DNA of 64,000 nucleotides from Photobacterium arenosum (GTDB taxonomy: Bacteria > Pseudomonadota > Gammaproteobacteria > Enterobacterales > Vibrionaceae). The position numbers and the translations under genes were made by a program. The notes under the pieces were generated by a model. It was not told the DNA's origin. It saw nothing but the letters and a program-made list of their open reading frames with translations, and searched no databases. The stretch covers positions 62,001 to 126,000 of the forward strand of contig NZ_JACYTP010000014.1 of the NCBI RefSeq assembly GCF_014841115.1, given 5' to 3'. Positions 36,115-44,545 of the stretch are shown here, piece after piece. Position 1 is the first letter of the stretch, and the number at the start of each line of letters is the position of its first letter.

Positions 36115-36798
36115 CTAGCCCTGACGCAGTCTTAACTCCTTCTCCCGCCACTCCCGAAACAACACATGACGCCGCCTCGGATAGGCCTGATCCATCATCA
36201 TCGGATCAACAACCCACTCCGTGCGGAAGTGGCGAAAATCCTGCCGCTGTTCGCACCAGGCGGCGAGTATCCTGCCCTGGGCGAAATAGCCGATCGCAAA
36301 CGGCCAGATCACCCGGCTGCTCTCTTGCCCATCGGCGGCGCGATAACGGATGGCGAGTTTTCTTTCCCGCCGGATAGCCTTTCTGAACAGGGTGAGATCT
36401 TCCGTGGCAAGCTCACCGGGCGGGCCGACGCGGAGTGGAACTTCATTGGCGCCCTGCACCAGATCGGCGGGGAGCACGGCGGTGACTTTCGCCAGCGCGG
36501 AGTCGGCGGCGCTGGCCATCGGCACATCGCCAAAGGCCGAGACCCAGCGGACGCCCAGCATGATGGCGCTGATTTCGTCTTCGGTGAGCATTAACGGCGG
36601 CAGAAAGAATCCGGGGTTCAGCACATAACCCATACCGGGTTCGCCGTCGATCTGCGCCCCCTGGGCCTGCAGTGTGGCGATATCCCGGTACAGAGTACGG
36701 ATACTGATGTTCAGCTCATCGGCCAGCCGTTGTCCGCTGACAGGCAGCCGGTGCTGACGAAGGATCTGCAGTAATTGGAGTAATCGTTCGGTACGCAT
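36115..36798 (-). CDS. YafY-family HTH/WYL transcriptional regulator
   Basis: 227 residues from ATG 36798 (MRTERLLQLL). The N-terminal HTH_11-type winged helix reads VSGQRLADELNISIRTLYRD, then IATLQAQGAQIDGEPGMGYVL. The WYL-like domain (about 125-205) has LAIRYRAADGQESSRVIWPF; the WYL triad itself is degenerate (PFAIGYFAQGRILAAWCEQR). Members bind DNA and sense a ligand through the WYL domain. It is divergent from the VOC gene at 36889 across ~90 bp and most likely regulates it. Confidence 0.92.
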   Translation of the reverse strand: MRTERLLQLLQILRQHRLPVSGQRLADELNISIRTLYRDIATLQAQGAQIDGEPGMGYVLNPGFFLPPLMLTEDEISAIMLGVRWVSAFGDVPMASAADSALAKVTAVLPADLVQGANEVPLRVGPPGELATEDLTLFRKAIRRERKLAIRYRAADGQESSRVIWPFAIGYFAQGRILAAWCEQRQDFRHFRTEWVVDPMMMDQAYPRRRHVLFREWREKELRLRQG

Positions 36799-36888
36799 AT
36801 GCAAAAGGATACTGCCACTTTCTGACAGTGTCACGCGCTAATCTCAGCGCTGTACACACAGACGATTAACTCACAAAGGAAAGAGAGA

Positions 36889-37254
36889 ATGACACCTAAC
36901 CTGTTGCTGCTGTATGTGAAAAACCCTGAAACAAGCGCAGATTTCTATAGCCGCCTGCTTGGCCGTGAGCCTGTGGCGGCACACCCGACTTACGTGGCGT
37001 ATGAGTTTGAAAACGGCTTTAACCTGAGCTTGTGGTCGGAACAGGCGCGCAATTTTGTCTCCGGCGGCGAGGGCCACCGCAGTGAATTCGCGTTTATGGT
37101 GCCGGGTGACGAGCAGGTCAGGGCGCTGTATGACCAATGGCAGAATGCCGGTGTCGTGATTGAGCAGCCTTTGCATGACGCGGTATTCGGCCTGACTTTT
37201 GTGGCACTGGATCCTGACGGGCACAGAATCCGGGTCTGCACACCGGATGAGTAA
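36889..37254 (+). CDS. VOC-superfamily protein (glyoxalase/PhnB-like)
   Basis: 121 residues; start ATG 36889 behind AAGGAAAGAGAG. NLLLLYVKNPETSADFYSRL opens the first module, and TFVALDPDGHRIRVCTPDE closes the second. The terminal metal Glu is replaced by an Arg/Val context, so catalysis is uncertain and a binding role is possible. Such genes beside YafY-type regulators are common. A terminator hairpin follows at 37275. Confidence 0.9.
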   Translation: MTPNLLLLYVKNPETSADFYSRLLGREPVAAHPTYVAYEFENGFNLSLWSEQARNFVSGGEGHRSEFAFMVPGDEQVRALYDQWQNAGVVIEQPLHDAVFGLTFVALDPDGHRIRVCTPDE

Positions 37255-37274
37255 CAGGGAATAAGCCCTTGACC

Positions 37275-37311
37275 AACAGGCGCATCAGCATGCGCCTGTT
37301 GTTATTTGTTG
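37275..37311 (+). terminator. Terminator of the VOC gene
   Basis: Perfect 11-bp stem AACAGGCGCAT (37275-37285) / ATGCGCCTGTT (37290-37300), loop CAGC, followed by GTTATTTGTTG. It may also serve the convergent bcsC end. Confidence 0.82.
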
Positions 37312-37335
37312 CGATGTCAGTGACGGTTGCGGGTA

Positions 37336-40300
37336 TCAGTCAAAATCGCTGTACAGGCGGGGCACTGAAGGCGGGTAATCGATCGGTTGCCAGCGATCAT
37401 TGAAGGTAAATCGGGTATACAGCATAAAATGGTTTGGCTCGTAAAAATCAGAGCGCTGCAAGTCCACGGCGACCCCGACATACCAGCGACTGCTGACCCG
37501 CTTTTCCAGTGCGCCTTCCAGTGAATAACCAAAACCGCCACCTTTATCTGATTCACCGTCCGACTGATAGGGCGCATCTTCTCGCGACCAGGAATTGGAC
37601 ACAGAAGCGCTGACCAGATAAGACCAGCTGCTGTCGTAGCGGCCATAATAATTCACCGGCAGCGACAGCGACACATAGCGCTGCGGGCTGTAATAGCCGC
37701 CGCTGCCCAGTGTGTACTCACTCAGGTTTTTGTCGTAGTCAAAATACAGCAGATTGGTGCCAATACTTAAACGCTGATCATCCGTGGCAATCAGTTTGTA
37801 ATACCCGCCGCCCAGCAGGGCCAGCCGGGTGTTGTCGGCCACCTTTTCGCCAGTGATCAGATGATGTTGCACACTGCTCCAGAACCCGTACGGGCCGCCA
37901 ATGTCCCAGCTGGCATTGAGTTTGACACCTGTGCTGACCACACCGCCCCAGAGTGTCCCGGCTGGGTCAGCATTTATTGCTCCTGAGTTACCATCAACCG
38001 GAGCAGATCCCGGCACACTCATCCCGGCATACGACAGCACACTGCTGGTTTCCGGTCGGCGCGACAAGGTGCCGGACACACCGAAATCGCCAATATCCCC
38101 CTCAAGCGTGACGCCGCCCACCCAGGTTGACTGCGCAAAGCCCAGCGGTGTGGTGCCGATATCGGCCTGCCAGTTGTCCGCCTGCCAGCCGATGCCAAAG
38201 GCCAGCCCGGTGTCACGGGCGCGCAGCGCCTCGTACTGCGCATTGGAATCGGCAAACTTGTCGTAATAGTCCAGATCGCCGGAGTCGAGTGAGACATAAT
38301 CTGCCCGCATGATCAGATGGCCGTCCCATTGTTCGAGTGGGATCCGCGCTTCGATCGGCACCTGACTGGCCTTGTTTTCCCCGTCACGGGCGCTGTAATC
38401 CCAGCCGATGATGAGGTGACCGTCGCTGCGATCGCGCAGACGGTCAATGTCAGCTTTAACATTACGGGTCAGCCAGTAATCCTCAGCCTCTTGATACAGT
38501 ATCCGTAAATCGGGTGGTTGGGCCTGCACCACCTGTCCATCCGCGCTTTTTTCGCTGCGATCCGCATTCAGTGCCTGATAACCTCGCTGCTCGGCCAGCG
38601 CCCACTGCTGATTATCCATCGCCAGGGCCATGCTGTTACGGTAATCCATCGCATCCGCGTCTGGCCGCTGGCTCAGTAAACGGTTCAGTTCACGGGCTTT
38701 GTCATCTTCGCCCTGACGGTTCATCACAGGGGCGGCGGCCATTAATTGTCTGGCCGTCAGCAGGGATCGACTGCCATACAGCAGCTCAGATACCGGCTGA
38801 TAGACAGCCTTATCTCCCAATGCGGCACTGGTTTGTAACACGCCAAGCCGGGCATCGGTACGGTAAGGCTCGGGGGCAGGTTTGGCTCCGGTGAGCACAT
38901 TCTGATAAAGCGCCTGCGCCCGGCCAAACTGCCTTTGTTCAGTCAGGAGCGCCGCTTCTGCCAGCAATCGCCGGGTATTAAGCGTACCCAATACGGCAAG
39001 CGATGTGACGTCCCGCTGCCCGTTAACACGCGCCTGCCCCTGCTTGTCCAGCCACTGATCAAAGGCACTGAAGTGCTCCAGCTCTATCATCAGCTCACCA
39101 TAGCCAAGCTGGGCGGTGTCCGACCAGGCGTCGCTCAGGGTTAACTGACGGTAAAGATTCTCAGCCTGCTGGCGTTCGCCTAAACCGGCCCATGTCACCG
39201 CCAGCCGCGACAAAACGTCTGGCTGACCGGCATACTGCTGCGCCAGCGAATGCAGTTGCTGGCGCACGGCATCCGGGTTGGCCTGATAGCGGACAGACAG
39301 ATCAGCCAGTGACTGATCAAGGCGCAGCCGCAGCAAATTACCCTGCATGGCCTCACTGCGTCTGGCAGCAGGCACACGAGACAGCACGGCAATGGCCTCA
39401 TCGTCCCGACCGGCCTGACTCAGGTATAAGGCGTAGGCGAACTGCATCTCCGGGTCGCGGCTGCCGGCGGCCCATTGCTGCATCAGAGCGTCAGCCCGGT
39501 TGCGCTGCCCGGCAGCGACTAAAGCATCGGCAATATCGCGACGCTGCCAGGGGGAGGAAGGATCCAGTTGGAGTAATTGTTTGGCAAATTGCTCTGCAGC
39601 CTGAGTGTCATTCTCAGCCAGCGCGCTGCTCAGCTGTTGCACCACAGACTGGGTTTTCATCTCCAGTAAGGTGTCGCGGAGTTGCCGCCGCTGGGCCGGG
39701 GGTAACTGCTCTGCAAAGGTAATCGCCGCCGCCAGCCCCTGGCTTTCCAGTGTCAGGTTCACCAGGCCGCGTACGATCTGCGCATTACCGGGATCACGCT
39801 GCAAAGCTTGCCGGTAAGCCTGTTCAGCGTCAGCAAATTTCTGCTGCTGCTGATACAGTTCTGCCAGTTTGAGGTAAGCATAGGGTTCAGCGGCATTCAC
39901 TGGCATGGCTTTCTGATACGCGCGCGCTGCCTGATTCAGTTGGCCTTTTTGTCTCAGCGCATCACCTTCATCCAGATACGCCCAGTAAGAAGACGCTTCC
40001 ACCAGCGACTGCCACTTACTGACATTGTCGGGATCATCGTCGAGCTGCTGCGCCTGTCGGAAGTAATCCAGTGCTTTACCCTGCTGCCCCTGGCGCAGGT
40101 ACACCATGCCGAGGCCGCCCAGAATGTCAGGATCGTCCGGGCGCGTGGTTAAAGCGTATTCCAGTTGTTTTTTGGCTTGCGGGTATGTCCCTTGCTCTAT
40201 CAGCGCCAGCCCCTGTAGTTTGGCCAGATAGGTGGGATCTTTGCGCAGCGTCTGCTCAGTTTCCCAGCGAGCCTGCGCATTGCGGTTGGCGCGATTGATA

Positions 40301-41169
40301 GCGGTATCAGACGGAAAATAGCTGGCGACAATGGCGTACTGTTCGGCCACTTCTGCCGATATCGGCTGCTGATCCAGCGCGCGCAACCAGGCATTGGCGG
40401 CCACTGTGCCGATATCCGAACGCAGTGCCAGCTGGCGGTAAGTCGCCAGAATCCAGGGATCGGCAGCATCGCGGCGGCGAATATGATTTGCCAGCGCCAG
40501 CTGAAAGGAAGGCACGCCGGGATACGCGGCATTGAGCTGCTCCAGCCCCTGCTTCACGCTTTCCCAGCGTTCACTGAGACTGCTTTCAGCCTGCAGGTAT
40601 TCCAGCTGCAACTCGGCCGAGGGCATCCCATTGGGGAACAGCGCATCATAGGCTTTCAACGCTTGCTCATAACGACCGGCGCGCACCAGTAATCTGGCTT
40701 GCTGCAAGTCGGCTTTTTTGCGGCCGTTAATGGCAATCAGATCATTCAGCGCCTTGAGCTGCACCGACTGCGGCGAGCTGGCTCTTAACTGATTTCGGAC
40801 TTCCTGGGCCTGCTGAAGCTGGTTTTGTTTGATCAGCAACCGTGCCTGGTAATACAGCCCGTCCGGGTGCTGGCTGTCAATCGCCAGTAATCGCTCCAGC
40901 GCACTCTCAACGATATCATCGCGACCTAACGCCGTGGCCAGCTCAATCTGATTAACCAGAAACGCCACCGAACTGTTATCTGATGGCACGGCGGAAAATG
41001 TGGTCACCGCGTCTGCCGGCTGATAGACCTGCTCAAGCTGCTGCGGTGTCAGGGGTGTTGCCGGCACAATACCGGCGTAAGCGGACAGGCTGATTGACCC
41101 GGCGCTGAGACCCAGTGCAATCAGAATACTTGCGTTTAGCGAAACAGTTACTGACATCCCTTTTCCCAT
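37336..41169 (-). CDS. bcsC: BcsC, cellulose synthase outer-membrane export subunit
   Basis: 1277 residues, a little longer than E. coli BcsC (~1157). A signal peptide (about 1-33, ending AYA) leads into an array of TPR repeats (about 40-850; e.g. ALTTRPDDPDILGGLGMVYL), then a C-terminal outer-membrane beta barrel (about 930-1277) ending LYSDFD. It forms the periplasmic scaffold and pore for the glucan chain. Start 41169 has GGAG 5 nt upstream and overlaps bcsZ by 22 nt. It is the last gene of bcsRQABZC. Confidence 0.95.
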   Translation of the reverse strand: MGKGMSVTVSLNASILIALGLSAGSISLSAYAGIVPATPLTPQQLEQVYQPADAVTTFSAVPSDNSSVAFLVNQIELATALGRDDIVESALERLLAIDSQHPDGLYYQARLLIKQNQLQQAQEVRNQLRASSPQSVQLKALNDLIAINGRKKADLQQARLLVRAGRYEQALKAYDALFPNGMPSAELQLEYLQAESSLSERWESVKQGLEQLNAAYPGVPSFQLALANHIRRRDAADPWILATYRQLALRSDIGTVAANAWLRALDQQPISAEVAEQYAIVASYFPSDTAINRANRNAQARWETEQTLRKDPTYLAKLQGLALIEQGTYPQAKKQLEYALTTRPDDPDILGGLGMVYLRQGQQGKALDYFRQAQQLDDDPDNVSKWQSLVEASSYWAYLDEGDALRQKGQLNQAARAYQKAMPVNAAEPYAYLKLAELYQQQQKFADAEQAYRQALQRDPGNAQIVRGLVNLTLESQGLAAAITFAEQLPPAQRRQLRDTLLEMKTQSVVQQLSSALAENDTQAAEQFAKQLLQLDPSSPWQRRDIADALVAAGQRNRADALMQQWAAGSRDPEMQFAYALYLSQAGRDDEAIAVLSRVPAARRSEAMQGNLLRLRLDQSLADLSVRYQANPDAVRQQLHSLAQQYAGQPDVLSRLAVTWAGLGERQQAENLYRQLTLSDAWSDTAQLGYGELMIELEHFSAFDQWLDKQGQARVNGQRDVTSLAVLGTLNTRRLLAEAALLTEQRQFGRAQALYQNVLTGAKPAPEPYRTDARLGVLQTSAALGDKAVYQPVSELLYGSRSLLTARQLMAAAPVMNRQGEDDKARELNRLLSQRPDADAMDYRNSMALAMDNQQWALAEQRGYQALNADRSEKSADGQVVQAQPPDLRILYQEAEDYWLTRNVKADIDRLRDRSDGHLIIGWDYSARDGENKASQVPIEARIPLEQWDGHLIMRADYVSLDSGDLDYYDKFADSNAQYEALRARDTGLAFGIGWQADNWQADIGTTPLGFAQSTWVGGVTLEGDIGDFGVSGTLSRRPETSSVLSYAGMSVPGSAPVDGNSGAINADPAGTLWGGVVSTGVKLNASWDIGGPYGFWSSVQHHLITGEKVADNTRLALLGGGYYKLIATDDQRLSIGTNLLYFDYDKNLSEYTLGSGGYYSPQRYVSLSLPVNYYGRYDSSWSYLVSASVSNSWSREDAPYQSDGESDKGGGFGYSLEGALEKRVSSRWYVGVAVDLQRSDFYEPNHFMLYTRFTFNDRWQPIDYPPSVPRLYSDFD

Positions 41170-42257
41170 GCTGGCTCCAGTTCACCCTGTACGCCGAAGC
41201 GATAACGTTGCTGGTGCCAGCCTTCGCCAAACAGCGCCAGCACATTGTCGTAATAATGATCGTCCTGGTTTCTGATGAGGTGCTTGGCTGCCCGCCCGGC
41301 CTGAGCCTGCAACAGCGCGGTTTCACCTGACGCGGCCAGCAAGGGCAGCATAGCGGCAGAAAATCCGGCACTGCCCTGCTCCTGATACTGGCCCGACTGA
41401 GTGTTCACCGTGCGTGGCGGGGCCGACAAAGCCGCAGTAGCCGCCACCATGGGCTGCATTGCCTTCACCAGTGTCGTTTTATCTTTCGAATCTTCGCTGA
41501 GCATGCCTGCCCATAAGTAGGTACGAATGGCGTTATAGCTGCCCACCGGCCCGGTTTGCTGATCTGCGCTATAACGGCCGTTGGCCAGCGTGGCCCAGTC
41601 CGGACTGAAACCTGCAGGCATAGTGCCCAGAATCATGGCAAGGCTGGTGCGGTACAGCGACGTCCAGCGGTATTGCGGGTAAAGGTGTGCCATCCGGGCA
41701 ATCAGTTGCAGCGGCAGGTAACTCGGATTGACCCGATACTGACCGTTCTCCAGTTCAAACCCCACCGAACCCGGCAGCAGCACAGTGCCCAGGCCGTCGA
41801 TATCCACGGCTTCTTCACGCAATATCCGGCTGGCCATCAAATGGCCCAGCGACTGGTAGTAATGGTTATTCCAGAGGCGGCCCGCTTCTGCCAGCGTGTA
41901 CGCAATCCAGAGATCTGAATCTGAGGCCGGATTATCATCCAGCACGCCCCAGCGTCCCGATGGCTGTTCTCCCCACAGCCAGGCCGGCAAGCGCGCCGTC
42001 AGATCGCCTTCTGCCAGCTGGCTTTGCGTCCAGTCCAGCATGGCGGCAAAGGCCGGTTTGTCATTGGCTATCAGGGCAAAGAACAAGCCGTACGACTGAC
42101 CTTCGGATGTGGTGATCCGGCGCTCGTCACTGCCATCGATCACACGACCATCGATCAGGTAAGCCGATTTGAACTCTTGCCATTGCGGCCATTCACAGCG
42201 GTTTGCCAGGCTGTGGGTACTGAACAGCAGACTCAGCACAATTATCAGGCTTTTCAT
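41148..42257 (-). CDS. bcsZ: BcsZ, periplasmic endo-1,4-beta-glucanase (GH8)
   Basis: 369 residues from ATG 42257 (MKSLIIVLS), overlapping the bcsB stop as ATGA; E. coli BcsZ has 368. The signal peptide is about 1-18. GH8 features are TTSEGQSYGLFFAL, with the proton-donor Glu, and WGEQPSGRWGVLDDNPASDS (catalytic-cleft region with the expected Asp). It trims nascent cellulose in the periplasm and is required for normal export in several bacteria. The coupling to bcsB and overlap with bcsC show the classical operon order. Confidence 0.95.
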   Translation of the reverse strand: MKSLIIVLSLLFSTHSLANRCEWPQWQEFKSAYLIDGRVIDGSDERRITTSEGQSYGLFFALIANDKPAFAAMLDWTQSQLAEGDLTARLPAWLWGEQPSGRWGVLDDNPASDSDLWIAYTLAEAGRLWNNHYYQSLGHLMASRILREEAVDIDGLGTVLLPGSVGFELENGQYRVNPSYLPLQLIARMAHLYPQYRWTSLYRTSLAMILGTMPAGFSPDWATLANGRYSADQQTGPVGSYNAIRTYLWAGMLSEDSKDKTTLVKAMQPMVAATAALSAPPRTVNTQSGQYQEQGSAGFSAAMLPLLAASGETALLQAQAGRAAKHLIRNQDDHYYDNVLALFGEGWHQQRYRFGVQGELEPAWEKGCQ

Positions 42258-44542
42258 GCCTCTTCCCCGCTGCGTGCCAGTCTTCTGGCGGCAATTTTCC
42301 GCAGCACCCGCCACAGGAAGACAGTGACAATCACCACCAGCAACACCGCCAGGCTGGCGACAAGCACAGGGTGATTGGAGAAGTGATACCAGATCAATTT
42401 CAGCACCGGCAACTTGCCGACAAAATAATGCTGGCCGACGTTATAACTGGCCACTTCCTGATCACGCAGGATCACCACAGAGCCTGACATGTGCTCCACT
42501 TTCCCCGAATCAATGATGGCATTATCCACCAGGCTGAATGCCTGCGGACTGGCAGCCATGATCGCAACCAGACTGCGCTTCTTGGTGAACGGAGATTCCA
42601 TGCCTGTGATGGCGGCAAACTTGCCGCTGGCATTGACCGACACCAGATCGACAGCCTCCGGATTGTCAGACGCCCTGCCCAGCCAGTTCATGCCTGATAA
42701 GGTTTCGTTGCGGCCCGGCAGGCGGATCTGGCGCAGCCCGGACTGCAGAACCAGATTCACCTGATCCGGTTCGCCAATCGCCTGAGTGAGTTCCTGTGCC
42801 ACACCTATGCTCAGGATATCCTTGCCTTTCAGCGTCGCGCTGTCCCACTGGTCTGTCACCGTGACCTTGATAGCCGGGTAACCGACATCCGCACCCAACC
42901 GGCCCATGACATTCAAAAAGGTTTGCAGCGCTTCAACTGACGAAGAGGCGGGCAGAACCACTGCCGTGTCCGACAAGTCTGCCATGCGGGTAAACGGGAA
43001 CCCGGAGGTTGCAAAGGAGCGCAGGTTCGGCATCTGGATATAATGCGGGAAGCCACTGAAATCAATGGTCGAGTCGCCGTCAACCACGGCATACTGTTTG
43101 CTCGGCTGAGTGATCTGGCAATTCCCCTCCGTGACAGAGGCAAAGCCGAATTCGAAATCGATGAAATTTTTACTGCCCACTTTAAACGCCGGAATCCGTA
43201 CCCGGTCGCTGCCGCCCAGCAAACCGTCATCCAGTAATGGCACCCGGACACGCTTGGATTCACCACCCTGACCGGCTGTTGTCAGGTTGAACGCTTCGAC
43301 AAACTCATCGTTGATCCCCAGAGTCAGCCGAGAGCCAGAGTTATCTTTCATTGGCGGCGAATAACGGTAGTGCAGATCCATAGCAATACCGCGGCTCTGC
43401 CAGGTGAACAAATCCGGCGGCAGCTGAAAACTCAGCCGTACCGGTGGCGGGGTGCGGCCTTCCACCTGCAACTGACTGCGCTGTTCCACCAGCTCGGTGA
43501 ACGCCACGGGCCTTGAGGTATCAACCCAGTTGGGCGCGTCATAAGGGACGCGCTGTTTGACCTGAAGCACCTGATTGATCTTCGCCATTGGCCCGGTTAA
43601 CAACTGGGTACCCAGTGCCAGCCCCTGAACCGCGGTATTGAGATCCTGACTGTCGCGCCCCTGCACCAGCAGCAGCTTGACATAAGGGTTGGTCGGATGG
43701 GTGATCACCTGTAAATACGGCCCGTCGGCATCCGGGAAGTCACGCAGAAAATCGGGTTTATTGTCATTAGTGACAAACACCACAGCATGCTGCTCTGGCA
43801 GTTGATCGAACAAGAGCGAAAATTGCGCTCCCCGCCACCCCGACAGCGCACCAAAATGAGACGCCAGCACGCCCGCCGCTTTTATCTCCGGCAGATCATA
43901 GTCAGCCCCCATAATGACCGGCAGGGTTAACCTGCCAAAATCACGGGGATCAAAAAATGGCGCCGGCAATACACTCAAATCGCTTTCAAGCCGGGTTTTC
44001 TGCACAAACAGTTCGACCCGGCTGCTCTGGCTGATCTCCGCCCAGATACTGGCATCATTGGGGTTAGAGCAGGTTTTATGGGTGTTACCAATCAGCTCAA
44101 ACCGGATCTGGTTATAGTTACTGAAATAACGTGAGTCCAGCGGCATAGACACGCTGCTTTTTTTGCCCTGCTGGCCATCCGTGACCGGCACGACCCCCAT
44201 CAATTCATTGTTGAGGTACACCTTGATGTGAGACACCAGTGCCAGCAGCGCCGGGGATGACGTGACATCAAAATGCAGGTTGGCTTTGGCTATCACCTCA
44301 TCCAGACGCGATCCAAAGCCGACATTGGCGTTGGCTTCACTGCCGTAAATACCGATAGAGCCATTAAAGCCCAATTGTGAGAAGGGCAGATCTCGCTGGA
44401 TAACAGCCGAGTGAATATGTGAAGGCGTCGTGACTCCCGCTGAATCGGCGTTAACTGCCGTGGCCTGCGCACTGGCCATTGCCGCCGTACCCAGACTGCT
44501 GAGTATGGCAACCGTTGTTTTTATTGTTTTATTGATTTTCAT
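42254..44542 (-). CDS. bcsB: BcsB, periplasmic cellulose synthase co-catalytic subunit
   Basis: 762 residues. Signal peptide (about 1-26), then alternating carbohydrate-binding (CBD) and flavodoxin-like domains, e.g. VNNELMG-type strands (KVYLNNELMGVVPV) and LPVIMGADYDLPEIKAAGVL. A single C-terminal TM helix follows (about 722-748, VLVASLAVLLVVIVTVFLWR). It guides the glucan from BcsA across the periplasm and is essential for synthase activity. It starts 3 bp after the bcsA stop codon. Confidence 0.95.
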   Translation of the reverse strand: MKINKTIKTTVAILSSLGTAAMASAQATAVNADSAGVTTPSHIHSAVIQRDLPFSQLGFNGSIGIYGSEANANVGFGSRLDEVIAKANLHFDVTSSPALLALVSHIKVYLNNELMGVVPVTDGQQGKKSSVSMPLDSRYFSNYNQIRFELIGNTHKTCSNPNDASIWAEISQSSRVELFVQKTRLESDLSVLPAPFFDPRDFGRLTLPVIMGADYDLPEIKAAGVLASHFGALSGWRGAQFSLLFDQLPEQHAVVFVTNDNKPDFLRDFPDADGPYLQVITHPTNPYVKLLLVQGRDSQDLNTAVQGLALGTQLLTGPMAKINQVLQVKQRVPYDAPNWVDTSRPVAFTELVEQRSQLQVEGRTPPPVRLSFQLPPDLFTWQSRGIAMDLHYRYSPPMKDNSGSRLTLGINDEFVEAFNLTTAGQGGESKRVRVPLLDDGLLGGSDRVRIPAFKVGSKNFIDFEFGFASVTEGNCQITQPSKQYAVVDGDSTIDFSGFPHYIQMPNLRSFATSGFPFTRMADLSDTAVVLPASSSVEALQTFLNVMGRLGADVGYPAIKVTVTDQWDSATLKGKDILSIGVAQELTQAIGEPDQVNLVLQSGLRQIRLPGRNETLSGMNWLGRASDNPEAVDLVSVNASGKFAAITGMESPFTKKRSLVAIMAASPQAFSLVDNAIIDSGKVEHMSGSVVILRDQEVASYNVGQHYFVGKLPVLKLIWYHFSNHPVLVASLAVLLVVIVTVFLWRVLRKIAARRLARSGEEA

Positions 44543-44545
44543 TTT

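Noticed and set aside
30247-36377. Open frames of 60-150 codons inside the repeats (GRIFRLSAPGAPTTAP-type and their reverse-frame partners)
   Set aside because: They recur with each repeat copy, change frame between copies and have no ribosome sites; the conservation is at the level of DNA structure. They are commonly misannotated as proteins.
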